Source: Cherax quadricarinatus (Eukaryota > Arthropoda > Malacostraca > Decapoda > Parastacidae). From it: a stretch of 64,000 bases of DNA. This document shows, one piece after another, positions 46,862 through 58,250 of the stretch. Each line of letters begins with the position of its first letter. The first letter of the stretch is position 1. The stretch spans positions 7,501-71,500 of the forward strand of contig NW_027195394.1 of the NCBI RefSeq assembly GCF_038502225.1, written 5' to 3'. The translations under genes and the position numbers were made by a program. The notes below the pieces were generated by a model that did no database searches, was not told the DNA's origin, and saw nothing but the letters and a program-made list of their open reading frames with translations.

Positions 46862-47728
46862 CTATAATATATGGCCATCTTTCAGAGTACAGGCACTGTA
46901 CTTTCAACCTTAAGAACTGAAATCAGTCTGACTGGTATCCTCAAATACCTTCATAAGTTTTCCTTTCCTCACAATCCAGGAATCTTTCCGATGGAAAGCA
47001 TGCAAAGGGTGAAACAGTTAATAACATTATCAAGAGGAGCCTTGCAACAGCTGGATGCCCAGCAATGAGGAAACCTTAATTGTAACTGATTCTCTGTCAT
47101 CCATAAAGGCTCTCAACTCATTAAGTATCAAATAGTATGGCATGCTTGTGTCAGAAGCCAGACATAGGTATGGTATGATTGTGGGCAGTGGAGTCAGAGT
47201 GCACATGCTGTGGATTCCATCTCACATTGGTCTTCGGATGCATGATAGAACTGATAAATTGGCTAAGCTGTATGCTTTCAAAAAGGGGGTAGATTACAAT
47301 CTTGGTTTGTCAGTTAGCAGTTTGAGAACAATAATGCGAAAAGAACTTCAACTGAATTTTATTGACTTAAGACTCAGGGAGATTGGCACCAGTCAGTCCA
47401 TCTATCATCATTCTGTCATGCAGAAGGAACAACATGTCTATGGTGCATCCAACAAAATAAGCCGACTCTTGGATGTCACTACTACCCGGCTCCGGCTGGG
47501 TTACAAGTATCTTTGGCAGGTTAAATCACCACCACCAGATGCCAGATGGACTATTGTCACACCCTGCGTCATTATGTCCTGGAGTGCGATAATATTAATG
47601 AATTCAGAGAAAACTCACTCAGAAATGTTCAAGATATGTCAAAGTATTTTATCCACAGTGGTATATTACAGACCATTCTGGAAGAATACCCTGACATTGC
47701 TCCCTGTAAATAAAGCATTACCACGTAC
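46862..47728 (+). pseudogene. LINE family G, RNase H domain fragment
   Basis: The frame at 47142 onward encodes VRVHMLWIPSHIGL then HDRTDKLAKLYA, the C-terminal RNase H motif found in I-type LINE ORF2 proteins. Upstream, SLTGILKYLHKFSFPHN and broken frames belong to the same domain. The end (ctgtaaataaagcattaccac) looks like a 3' terminus with AATAAA. The copy is truncated and frameshifted. Confidence 0.65.
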
Positions 47729-48548
47729 TCACCTAGTTGTGGTTGCGGTGGTCGATCCACAGTTTCTGGCCCCGTGTGTGTGTGTGTGTGTGTGTACTCA
47801 CCTAATTGTACTCACTTAATTGTGGTTACAGGGGTCGAGACTCGGTTCCTGGCCCGCCTCTTCACCGACCGCTACTAGGTCCTCTCTCACTCTGCTCCAT
47901 GAGCTTTATCATACCTCGTCTTAAAACTATGTATAGTTCCTGCCTCCACTAGATCGCTTACCAGACTATTCCACTTCCTAACTACTCTATGACTGAAGAA
48001 ATACTTCCTAACATCCCTTTGACTCATCTGAGTCTTCAGCTTCCAATTGTGCCCCCTTGTTTCTGTGTCCCATCTCTGGAACATCCTGTCTCTATCCACC
48101 TTGTCTATTCCACGCAGTATTTTGTATGTCGTTATCATGTCTCCCCTGACCCTCCTGTCCTCCAGTGTTGTCAGACCGATTTCCCTTAACCTTTCTTCAT
48201 AGGACATTCCCCTTAGCTCTGGAATTAGCCTTGTTGCAAACCTTTGCACTTTCTCTAATTTCTTGACGTGTTTGACCAGATGTGGGTTCCAAACTGGTGC
48301 TGCGTACTCCAGTATGGGCCTGACGTACACAGTGTATAAAGTCTTGAACGATTCCTTACTGAGGTACCGGAACGCTATTCTCAGGTTTACCAAGCGCCCA
48401 TATGCCGCAGCAGTCATCTGATTAATGTGTGCTTCTGGCGATGTACTCGGTATTGTACTCACTCCTAGGTCTTTCTCCTTGAGTGAGGTTTACAGCCTTT
48501 GGCCTCCTAGCCTATACTCTGTCTGCGGTCTTCTTTGCCTTCCTCCGA

Positions 48549-48552
<4 letters not shown>
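47729..48552 (-). pseudogene. LINE family C, 3' part
   Basis: The minus-strand frame 48462-47887 encodes the C-terminal region of a CR1-type ORF2: PEAHINQMTAAAYGRLVNLR, YVRPILEYAAPVWNPHLVK, LEKVQRFATRLIPELRGM, YEERLREIGLTTLEDRRVRG, ending AHGAE. Upstream codons continue in another frame (GRQRRPQTEYRLGGQRL, about 48540-48490), so there is one frameshift. The 3' terminus actcacctagttgtggttg faces 47729 and is duplicated around a short GT run (47776-47797). Confidence 0.85.
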
Positions 48553-48640
<88 letters not shown>

Positions 48641-48768
48641 TGTGTGTGTGTGTGTGTGCTTGTGTGTGTGTTTGCATGTATATTTATGTACTCATGTATG
48701 TGTGAGTGCTTGTGCTCGTGTGTGTATGTATACTCGTGTGTGTGTGTGTATGTGTGTGTGTGTGTGTA
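48553..48768. repeat. (GT)n microsatellite cluster
   Basis: A long GT run (about 48556-48648), then interrupted GT/GTAT/GCTT sequence. Long open frames here (poly Cys-Val, Thr-His) are artefacts. Confidence 0.95.
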
Positions 48769-48856
48769 CTCACCTAGTTGTGGTTGTGGGGGTCGATTCA
48801 CAGCTCCTGGCCCCGTGCGCCCGCGCGCTCGCGCGCGCGCGTGTGTGTGTGTGACC
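48769..48856 (-). mobile_element. LINE C 3' terminus fused to a (GC)n(GT)n tract
   Basis: actcacctagttgtggttgt and cagctcctggccccgtg, the terminal ~48 bp of family C, then gcgcgctcgcgcgcgcgcgt and a GT run: an alternating purine-pyrimidine stretch. Confidence 0.75.
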
Positions 48857-48949
48857 CAACAACTCTTAATATTTGCACCAGTAACTCATTATAGTTGTGA
48901 CCGGGTGTGGACGTGTGAATTGCTCATTACTCTATAATTTGTTCATGAT

Positions 48950-50056
48950 TGGAGCCTTCAAAGACCATAACAATGTATCCACCTCATCCGCTAGGAAAAT
49001 GATAGGATGGATAATGAGAACCTTCAAAACTAGGGACTCCAAGCCCATGATGATTCTCTTCAAATCGCTTGTGCTCTCTAGGCTGAAATACTGCTGTACA
49101 CTAACGGCCCCCTTCAAGGCTGGAGATATTGCAGACCTGGAGAGTGTACAAAGAACTTTCACGGCACACATAAGTGCGATAATGCACCTAAACTACTGGG
49201 AACGGTTGTAGGTCCTTGATCTGTATTCCCTCGAATGCAGGTGAGAGAGATACATGATAATATACACTTGGAAGGTCTTGGAGGGATTGGTACCAAACTT
49301 GCACACGAAAATCACTCCCTATGAAAGCAAAAGACTCGGCAGGAGATGCAACATTTCCCCTATGAAAAGCAGGGGCGCCACGAATACAATGAGAGACAAC
49401 ACAATAAGTGTCCGGGGCCCAAGAGTGTTCAATTGCCTCCCAGCATACATAAGGGGGATTGTGATGAATGGTTTTGAAAACCCTTGTCGGTTTTCAAAAC
49501 CATTCATCACAACTGTCAGACACTGCATCATGGGATCTTGATACAAAGAATTATTCAAACTTGTCCAACCTTTGGACGAAGACCCACTATGACCCCTGCC
49601 TCCTGCTTCGCCTAACCTGACTACAGCATATATGCCACGTCTACGGCCCTATGCTGTACTTCCTACAAGAGTGATGGACTGAACACATCGATTCCAGGCT
49701 GAGGGACTGATTACCTCACTCTCCTCCTCTCCTTACCCATTTCTACCCTGTATTGGACCGATGAAGCCACTGTGTGGCGCAACGTTTCCTAAATAAAGAT
49801 TCCCATATGTTGCATAAGTGTCTCAATCTTCAACACAAGGGGGATTACCAATAGACCCCTGGCTGTCTTCAAGAAGGCACTGGACAGGCACCTAAAGTAA
49901 GTACCTGACCAACCGGGCTGTGGTTCGCACGTTAGCTTGCGTGCGGCCAGCAGTAACAGCCTGGTTGATCAGACCCTGATCCACCATGAAGCCTGGTCTC
50001 AGACCCGGCCGCGGGGGCGTTGACCCCCGAAACTTTCTCCAGGTAAACTCAAGGTA
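48950..50056 (+). pseudogene. LINE family B, copy B3 (5'-truncated)
   Basis: Starts in the RT thumb region (AFKDHNNVSTSSARKMIGWI), continues SRLKYCCTLTAPFKAGDIAD and NLHTKITPYESKRLGRR, is interrupted by P2 copy B, and resumes with gggggattaccaatagaccc to the family 3' end (ctccaggtaaactcaaggta). One stop at 49209. Confidence 0.85.
49461..49836. mobile_element. Palindromic retroposon P2, copy B (reduced)
   Basis: A 376-bp insertion flanked by the 10-bp duplication aagggggatt (49451-49460, 49837-49846). It begins with a small hairpin (gtgatgaatggttttgaaaa ... ttttcaaaaccattcatcac) and then carries only the right-arm sequence of P2. The hammerhead-like motif at 49755-49790 has two core changes (CCGATGA, GCAACGT), so it is probably inactive. 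Confidence 0.85.
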
Positions 50057-50340
50057 CATGATTCATTACCTTTGTAACTTGTGAGTTCATTATCTTCACA
50101 CCTTGTTCAGCTATCAAAACTTTGGGGCTCAGTCTCTAGACCCATTATGTACCTCTGTAATCTGTAAATACCTTTGTAACTTGTCATGATTGTGACCTGA
50201 TCTACCTGGAGTTCATTACCTTTTTAACTTGCTCAGCTATCAAAACTTTGGGGTCCAGTCCCTGGACCCATTATGTACCTCTGTAATCTTTTGACTACCG
50301 CCCACAGGCTGGGTATGGGGTGCATAATAAACATATTAAA

Positions 50341-50680
50341 CTAACTCTTCAAAGACCTAAACTTACTGTACAGACATTCACACCTACTACTGTGCAACCT
50401 ACATTTACAGAACTATAAACTCCAATATTAACCATGAACTAAAACACTTTCTTGATAGTTGCAACAAGACCCATAGACACAATACCAGACACAAAAATCT
50501 CTATGGCATTTTCCGTGTCCGGCTAAATCTATACAAAATTTCAGTGTTCATAACAGGGCCTAAAATCTGGTACTCCCTGCCTGAAAACTCTAGAACTGCA
50601 GACTCAACCACCATTTTCAAAACTACCGTTAAAAAACATCTTATGTCCCTAACACACCCCATCATCAGCTAACTAGCCTA
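50341..50680 (+). pseudogene. LINE family F, copy F2 (C-terminal fragment)
   Basis: Collinear with 44540-44830 of LINE F: cattcacacctactactgtg, ctttcttgatagttgcaaca, gcctaaaatctggtactccc, ttaaaaaacatcttatgtcc. Stops where LINE D1 begins. Confidence 0.8.
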
Positions 50681-50681
50681 G

Positions 50682-53328
50682 CTAAGATTAATTGCAAGTG
50701 CAGGAAACATAGATATTATTGCTATAACAGAGACCTGGCTCGATCTGAAAGATAGAGAGATGCCCTCTGAATGTCACATACAAGGCTATAAATTATTCCA
50801 CACTGACAGGGTCAACAGGAAAGGTGGTGGAGTGGCGATGTATGTCAGAGACAATTTAAATTGTTGTGTTAGACAAGATATTAAATTAGAAGCGTCAGCC
50901 ACTGAATCTGTTTGGTTACAGCTTCTCGAGGGCCGAGAAAAACTAATTTTGGGTGTGATTTACAGGGCCCCAAATCTTGATAGGGAGTGCAGTAAACTTC
51001 TATGGGACGAAATTCGTAAGGCATCTACATACGAAAATGTTGTGCTAATGGGAGATTTCAACTATAGACAGATTGACTGGAGCAATTTGACAGGAAATTT
51101 AGAGTCAGGTGACTTTCTTGATACGATCCAGGATTGTTTTTTAAAACAGTTTGTGACAGAGCCAACTAGGGGAAATAACCTCCTTGACTTGGTTCTTGCC
51201 AGTAGGGAAACACTAATTAATAATCTTGAGGTTAATGATGAGCTTGGGGAAAGTGATCACAAATCACTCAGTTTTAATATAACATGGAATTCCCCTAATA
51301 ATGGCAATCAAGTCTCCGTCCCTGACTTTCGCTTGGCTGATTTCATAGGACTGAAAAATTACTTAGGTGGGCTGAACTGGAATGACCTGACTAAGGGTCA
51401 GGTAGGTGGTGATGGTTGCCGATATGATGCTTTCAAGGGCATAGTTCTAGCTGCTCAGTCAAATTATGTTCCAAATAGGGAAATCAGATCAAACAAAAAT
51501 GATCCTAAATGGATGAACAATAGATTAAAATATCTGATTGGTCAAAAGAGAGGCATATATAGGCAAATCAAAAGAGGAGAGGGGCAATTAAGAAATCGAT
51601 ATATTCAGTTAAAGAGAGAAATAAAAAAGGGAATTAGAAAAGCAAAAAGAGATTATGAGGTTAAAGTTGCAAGAGAATCGAAGACTAACCCAAAAGAATT
51701 CTTTCAGGTATACAGAAGTAAGATCAGGGACAAGATAGGCCCACTCAAAAGTTCCTCGGGTCAGCTCACTGACAGTGATAAGGAAATGTGTAGAATTTTT
51801 AACACATACTTCCTCTCAGTTTTTACACAGGAGGATACCAGCGATATTCCAGTAATGATAAATTATGTAGAACAGGACGATAATAAACTGTGCACGATTA
51901 GGGTCACAAGTGACATGGTCCTTAGGCAAATAGATAAATTAAAACCTAACAAATCCCCAGGCCCTGATGAACTGTATGCAAGGGTTCTAAAGGAATGTAA
52001 AGAGGAGCTTAGCACACCTTTGGCTAATCTTTTCAACATATCACTACAAACTGGCATGGTGCCAGATAAGTGGAAAATGGCAAATGTGATACCTATTTTC
52101 AAAATAGGTGACAGGTCCTTAGCTTCGAACTATAGACCAATAAGCCTAACCTCCATAGTGGGAAAATTTATGGAATCAATAATTGCCGAGGCAGTTCGTA
52201 GCCACCTTGAAAAGCATAAATTAATCAACGAATCTCAGCATGGTTTTACAAAGGGGCGTTCCTGCCTTACGAATTTATTAACTTTTTTCACTAAGGTATT
52301 TGAGGAGGTAGATCATGGTAATGAATATGATATTGTGTATATGGACTTCAGTAAGGCTTTTGACAGGGTCCCACATCAGAGACTATTGAGGAAAATTAAA
52401 GCACATGGAATAGGAGGAGAATTTTTTTCCTGGATAGAGGCATGGTTGACAAATAGGCAGCAGAGAGTTTGCATAAATGGGGAGAAATCAGAGTGGGGAA
52501 GCGTCACGAGCGGTGTTCCACAGGGGTCAGTGTTGGGCCCCCTGCTGTTCACAATCTACATAAACGACATAGATGAGGGCATAAAGAGCGACATCGGCAA
52601 GTTTGCCGATGACACCAAAATAGGCCGTCGAATTCATTCTGACGAGGACATTCGAGCACTCCAGGAAGATTTGAATAGACTGATGCAGTGGTCGGAGAAG
52701 TGGCAGATGCAGTTTAATATAGACAAATGCAAAGTTCTAAATGTTGGACAGGACAATAACCATGCCACATATAAACTAAATAATGTAGATCTTAATATTA
52801 CGGATTGCGAAAAAGATTTAGGAGTTCTGGTTAGCAGTAATCTGAAACCAAGACAACAGTGCATAAGTGTTCGCAATAAAGCTAATAGAATCCTTGGCTT
52901 CATATCAAGAAGCATAAATAATAGGAGTCCTCAGGTTGTTCTTCAACTCTATACATCATTGGTTAGGCCTCATTTAGATTATGCTGCACAGTTTTGGTCA
53001 CCGTATTACAGAATGGATATAAATTCTCTGGAAAATGTACAAAGGAGGATGACAAAGTTGATCCCATGTATCAGAAACCTTCGCTATGAGGATAGACTAA
53101 GGGCCTTGAATCTGCACTCTCTAGAAAGACGTAGAATTAGGGGGGATATGATTGAGGTGTATAAATGGAAGACAGAGATAAATAAAGGGGATGTAAATAG
53201 TGTGCTGAAAATATCTAGCCTAGACAGGACTCGCAGCAATGGTTTTAAGTTGGAAAAATTCAGATTCAGGAAGGATATAGGAAAGTACTGGTTTGGTAAT
53301 AGAGTTGTGGATGAGTGGAACAAATTGC
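50682..53328 (+). CDS. CR1-like LINE family D ORF2, copy D1 (5'- and 3'-truncated, frame open)
   Basis: Open from just after TAG 50679-50681; the first in-frame ATG is 50760 and 867 codons follow, the last few being BEL-derived. The endonuclease has IAITETWLDL, RKGGGVAMYVRDN, LGVIYRAPN, LMGDFNYRQIDW and SDHKSLSF (N-terminal catalytic residues cut off). The RT has KSPGPDELYARVLKE, SNYRPISLTSIVGKFME, YMDFSKAFDRVPHQ, SGVPQGSVLGPLLFTIYIND and GKFADDTKIG (catalytic DD near residue 615). The C-terminal part is collinear with copy D2 and stops abruptly at VDEWNKL, where BEL/Pao starts. No internal stop or frameshift, so it is probably a young copy. Confidence 0.9.
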
Positions 53329-55185
53329 TGCTAATGTTAATAATGATGGTTTTGCTGAAGTAGCCTTGCCTGTGTTACAGGTAAAAATTGATGATAAAAG
53401 GCATAAATAAAAAAATGTAACTGCATTATTGGACCAGGGATCCCAGCGTACTTTCATAAAACGTAAATGTCTTGATGGTATGAAAGTACAGATGGGAGAT
53501 CCCACAACTTTAAAATTATCTGGTTTTCTCTCGGATAAAAGGGCTCAATTGTATGACACTGTTTATGTAACTGTCAGGTTGGGCAATGAGAAAAAACGTG
53601 TTAATGCAGTAATTGTAGATAGACTTCCAGAGAAAATATCTACAGTAGGGCTTAGTAAAGCTACAGAAAGACTTTCACATAATGTAAATTTAGCACCTTC
53701 TGGTGTAAGTGATGATTCTGTAGGCCCAATAAATATTTTGATAGGTAGTGACTATTATGCCTCCTTTGTAAAGGGTATGGTAAAGAAATGTGGTGTCACC
53801 CTTTTGAAGACTGCGGGAGGCCATGTAATGTATGGTGGGATTCCTCGTAATAATAATTCATGACTAGAGGAAACTACAAATACCTTAACTGTGTGTCTTA
53901 CTCATGAAGTTGTACCCCAGTATAATTCTTCCATAGAGGATGGTGTTGAGCCAGTGCATAAATTGTGGGAATTAGACAGCATTGGAATAAATGTAAATGA
54001 AGAAAGTCCAGACGATTCTTTTACTCAGGAGCAGTACCTGAAAGATGTAAAATTTGCATCTGGACAATACTGGGTACGACTTCCGTGGAGACTGAACCTT
54101 CCAGAATTGCCCACTAATTACAGAATGGCATATTGGCAGTTAAATGCTCAGCTCTGCGAAATGAGTAAGACACCAGAATTGGTAACTGCCTATAATGATA
54201 TAATTGCTGAGCAGTTAATTAATAAATTTATAGAAGAGGTACCTCCTGAGCAAACCAAAATTTATGGTCACTATTTGCCACATCACGGAGTGAAGAAGGA
54301 TTCTAAGACCACTCCTTTGAGGATTGTGTTTAATTGTAGTGCCAGGAGTAACAAAAATGTACCTAGTTTAAATGACTGTTTGATGACAGGTCTGTCATTG
54401 ACGGAAAAATTAGGAGATATCTTATTAAATTTCAGAGTGAAGCACTATGCCTTTACGGCTGACATAAGTAAAGCTTTCCTAAGAGTGGGTTTACAAGAGG
54501 CTGACCTGGATTGTACCCGATTGACCCACTTAGCCCTCTGAAAACCTTTCGCTTTAGGAGTGTATTATTTAGTGCTACATCCAGTCCGTTCCTACTTCAA
54601 GCGACGATAAATGCACGCCTTAAACGTATGGAAAGTCCATTGAATAAAATAATGAGCAAACAATTTTATGTGGACAATTTCCTGGGTGTGACGTCAACTG
54701 AAGAGGAACTGTTAATGACTTATGGAGAGGCTAATAAAATAATGCAAAGTGCAAATATGCCTCTGAGAGAATGGAATAGTAATTTGTTCAAATTGAAGGA
54801 CAAAATAAGTAAAGATTACCCTGGAGATGAAGTGCCAAAATGTAGTAATGTACTGGGCTTAAATTGGGATACTGAGAGAGATTTGCTAATGTTAAAACCT
54901 AATAATTACAGTATGCCCAATAAATTAACTAAGAGAGTTTTGCTTGCTGAAGTTTCCAAATGTTTTGATCCACTAGGTTTAGTGTCACCCCTTACTATAA
55001 GAGGGAAATTATTAATTCAGGAAGCATGGAAGCTTAAATGTGCTTGGGATGAAATTCTACCTGAGGAATTTATTAACAAGTGGGATGAATTAATTCGTGA
55101 TTATGAAAAAATTCCAATGTTGGAGTTCCCACGCCAGGTGGCCAATCCAAATGGAAAAAATGTACTCCACATTTTTTGTGATGCC
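53329..55185 (+). pseudogene. pol: BEL/Pao pol: protease and reverse transcriptase
   Basis: The protease has ALLDQGSQRTFI and ILIGSDYY, the DxGS and IGxD motifs of BEL/Pao. TAA at 53408 and TGA at 53861 interrupt the frame. The reverse transcriptase has YLPHHGVKKDSKTTPLRIVF, NDCLMTGLSLTEKLGDIL and FTADISKAFLRVGL; a frameshift at about 54530 leads to TFRFRSVLFSATSSPFLL and the catalytic QFYVDNFLGV (YVDN, the BEL form of YxDD). It then continues WDTERDLLMLK and SKCFDPLGLVSPLTIRGK to the RNase H start (FCDA), which is cut at about 55185 by LINE B1. Confidence 0.9.
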
Positions 55186-55383
55186 CCCCCAGTACCAACA
55201 ATACCACCAGTCCGATAACATTCTTCTTTGCAAATATACAGGGTCTAAAGCCAGCAACAAACAACAAAATACCTTTCATCCGTGGACTGCTTGCAGAGGC
55301 AAAGGCAATGTTCGTGGCTTTCACTGAGACCCACATAAAGGATCACTTGGACAACGAAATATGGATCCCAGGTTACAACCTAT

Positions 55384-55707
55384 TGTAGACAGCCTGTACT
55401 GTCAGAGCACACAGCCTAGCCATCTGCTCTGACTAGTTCATATTTCGCGGCATTCAGTGCTGCCCTTTGTAGGCCTACCTAGGTCGGTGGGAAGCACAGA
55501 CCACCCTCTCTCACTCCTCGACCGACCGACGTGATACTCACAGGTGCTCCCCCTCCACGGACTGGCTTGCGGTCACTCCCTCACACTGCCCGTTGTGTAC
55601 TCACTCCTACCCGATTAAAGCCAATCTAGTCCACGGCCGTATCATTGCTACCTACGCTACCTTCATCGGCACTAAACCGCTGTTCAGCAGTAAGAACAGC
55701 AATAACA
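55384..55707. mobile_element. Solo LTR inside LINE B1 endonuclease
   Basis: A 324-bp segment starting TGTAGACAGCC and ending GCAATAACA, flanked by the 4-bp duplication ctat (55380-55383, 55708-55711). Removing it leaves an uninterrupted endonuclease frame (PGYNLY, RCDRVNR). TG...CA ends and a 4-bp duplication are diagnostic of an LTR retroelement; no internal region is present. Confidence 0.75.
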
Positions 55708-56000
55708 CTATACAGATGTGACAGAGTGAACAGGCAAACGGGGGGGGGGGGTTGGCCTGTACATTGCAGAGTCACTTGTTTGCACAGAACTGCTTAATGC
55801 TTCAAATGATGTACTGGAAGTTTTAGCAGTAAAGGTCGAGAACCAAAACCTAGTCATTGTGGTAGTCTACAAGCCTCCGGATGCAACATCCCAGCAATTC
55901 CAGGAACAGCTGTTAAAAATTGACCACTGTCTGGAAAATCTTCCAGCTCCTGCACCCAACATCTTGCTCCTGGGGGATTTCAACTTAAGTCACCTAAAAT

Positions 56001-56031
<31 letters not shown>

Positions 56032-57232
56032 GAAATTTTAGCATACAAACAGAGGTACAAAAAATACAGGTAAGAGCAGCATGCCAAAGCCACTTATATG
56101 CATAGCATTACGGGCTGGCTTAAAATTAACTTAAGATAAACTAAGCAATGATGAAATCAGTGATAAGACATTATTGTAAACAGATAACTATAAAATACAA
56201 ATGAGTATTACAAAGACAGGTCCTGTGGTTGCATGCATTGCTGTACATTCAGTAGAATGGAGTATTCTGTTAGGTAGTGTATTTAAAAAAAATAACAAAG
56301 TTAGGTTTAACATTTGTGTGATATAATTGTGAGTAACATTTAGGATATACAATTTTGTATGGTTCAGTTATTCAGTATTTATTTGGTTTTGAGTGAGTAA
56401 GTGAACTTTGAGAAGAGACTTGAATTTATAAACAGGTAGTGTTTCTTTTATATTTACAGGTAATGAATTCCAGATTTTAGGGCCTTTTATGTGCATTGAG
56501 TTTTTGCATAGCGTGAGATGGACACGAGGAACATCAAAGAGTGATCTGTGCCTTGTATTATGGTCATGTGTTCTGTTGAGGTTGGCAAGGAGATGTTTGA
56601 GGGGAGGGTTAATATCACAGTTAAGTGTTCTATGTATGTAATAAGTGCAATAATAAGTATGGATGTTTTGTATGGTGAGTAGGTTGAGTGTTTTGAATAT
56701 TGGTGGAGTGTGCTGCCTGTAGTGAGAATTTGTTATCATTCTAACTGCAGCCTTTTGTTGGGTAATTAGTGGGCTGAGATGGTTAGTTGTTGTTGAGCCC
56801 CATGCACAAATTCCATAGGTGAGATAGGGGTAAATAAGAGAGTGATAAAGGGCCAGGAAGGCTGACTGTGGAACATAGTACCGTATCTTCGATAGTATGC
56901 CTACAGTCTTGGAAATTTTCTTAGAAATTTGTTGTATATGTGTATGAAATTTGAGTCTATTATCGAGGTGGATTCCTAAGAATTTTCCCTCTGTTAGCTT
57001 TGTGATAGGTGATCCGTTTATCGTTATGTTAAGAGGTACATCTGTAGCTCTGTTACCAAACTGAATGAAGTAGGTTTTGTCAATGTTTAGTGTAAGTTTG
57101 TTAGTCCTCATCCAGGTAGATATTTTCTGTAATTCGGTGTTTACAGTATTGGCTAGCGTGACTGGGCTCGGGTGAGAGAAGACGTATGTAATGTCATCTG
57201 CAAAAAGTGTGGGTTTGAGTAATTGCGAAGCA

Positions 57233-57275
57233 CAATAAACTAGCCACTTCGGTGGCAAAATCTAAAAAAAAAAAT
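57233..57275 (+). mobile_element. 43-bp poly(A)-ended micro-insertion
   Basis: caataaactagccacttcgg then tggcaaaatct and A11, with a 7-bp duplication cgaagca on both sides (57226-57232, 57276-57282). It contains AATAAA and a small hairpin gccacttcggtggc. Copy A1 shows the unfilled site (about 39995-40005). Confidence 0.75.
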
Positions 57276-58061
57276 CGAAGCATTTGGTAGGTCATTTATG
57301 TATAGGAGAAAGAGAAGAGGGCCAAGGACACTTCCCTGTGGGACACCAACTGTAATTGGTTGTGCGGAAGAGCTTGCCCCATTTGCGTACACATATTGGC
57401 TTCTGTTGCTGAGGTAAGACTTGAGGTAGTTGAGGAAGTGCCCTCTAATACCATAGTGTGACAATTTTACGTGGAGCAAGTCATGGTCAACTGTATCAAA
57501 AGCTTTACGTAAGTCAATGAAGATCCCCAGTGGGACTTCTTTTTTCTCTATTGCAGTGTATATATGTTCTAGCATGTGTATAATAGCATCATTAGTATTT
57601 TTATTAGGCCTGAATCCAAATTGGCAGGGGTTGAGAATGTTATGGGAGATGAGGTAGGAGTGGATTCGTTTATGAATTAATTTTTCGAAGATTTTTGAGA
57701 GAGGGTGTAAATTGGATATTGGCCTATAGTTATTCAACTCTGTTTGGTCTCCTCCTTTATGGATCGGGGTGACCCTTGCTATTTTGAGAACTGTAGGGAA
57801 GGTGGAGGATTCAATGGATTTGTTAAAGAGTGTTGCAATGATTGGTGATAGTACTTGTGACGCTTTTTTGTATATAAAGGGTGGTAAGGTATTTAAATCT
57901 CCTGCCTTGTTTTTCAGTGCGTTGATAATAAGGGAGACTTCGTATAGGTTAGTCGGAGCTAGGAACAGTGTGTTCGGGTAGTTGCCAGTGAGGTAGTCAT
58001 TTGGTGGGGTATCTGAGCTTGGGATATTATTGGCAAGGTTTTGACCTATAGTGGAGAAGAA

Positions 58062-58250
58062 ATCATTTATTTATTTATTTATTTATTAACAATTTGAGCA
58101 CACATACAGAGGTACAAAAATATACAGATAAGAGCAGCATGCCAAAGCCACTTATACTATGCATAGCATTACGGGCTGGCTTAAAATTAACTTAAGATTA
58201 ACTAAGCAATGATGAAATCAGTGATAAAACATAGAAACATAGAAATAGCA
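58062..58250 (-). mobile_element. LINE A 3' UTR fragment nested in copy A2
   Basis: (TTTA)n then aacaatttgagcacacatac to actaagcaatgatgaaatca, the complement of the family 3' UTR, followed by ~20 bp of filler (acatagaaacatagaaatag). It splits codons that are contiguous in A1 (39205-39225). Confidence 0.85.

Larger units (their letters stand above)
48893..50340 (+). mobile_element. Retroposon R, copy 2, split by LINE B3
   Basis: Left part 48893-48949 (gttgtgaccgggtgtggacg...) and right part 50057-50340 (catgattcattacc... to cataataaacatattaaact), with LINE B3 between. The right part keeps the same two direct repeats as copy 1. Confidence 0.7.

Noticed and set aside
48425..48937. Long Cys-Val and Thr-His ORFs
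   Set aside because: Artefacts of the (GT)n repeat.
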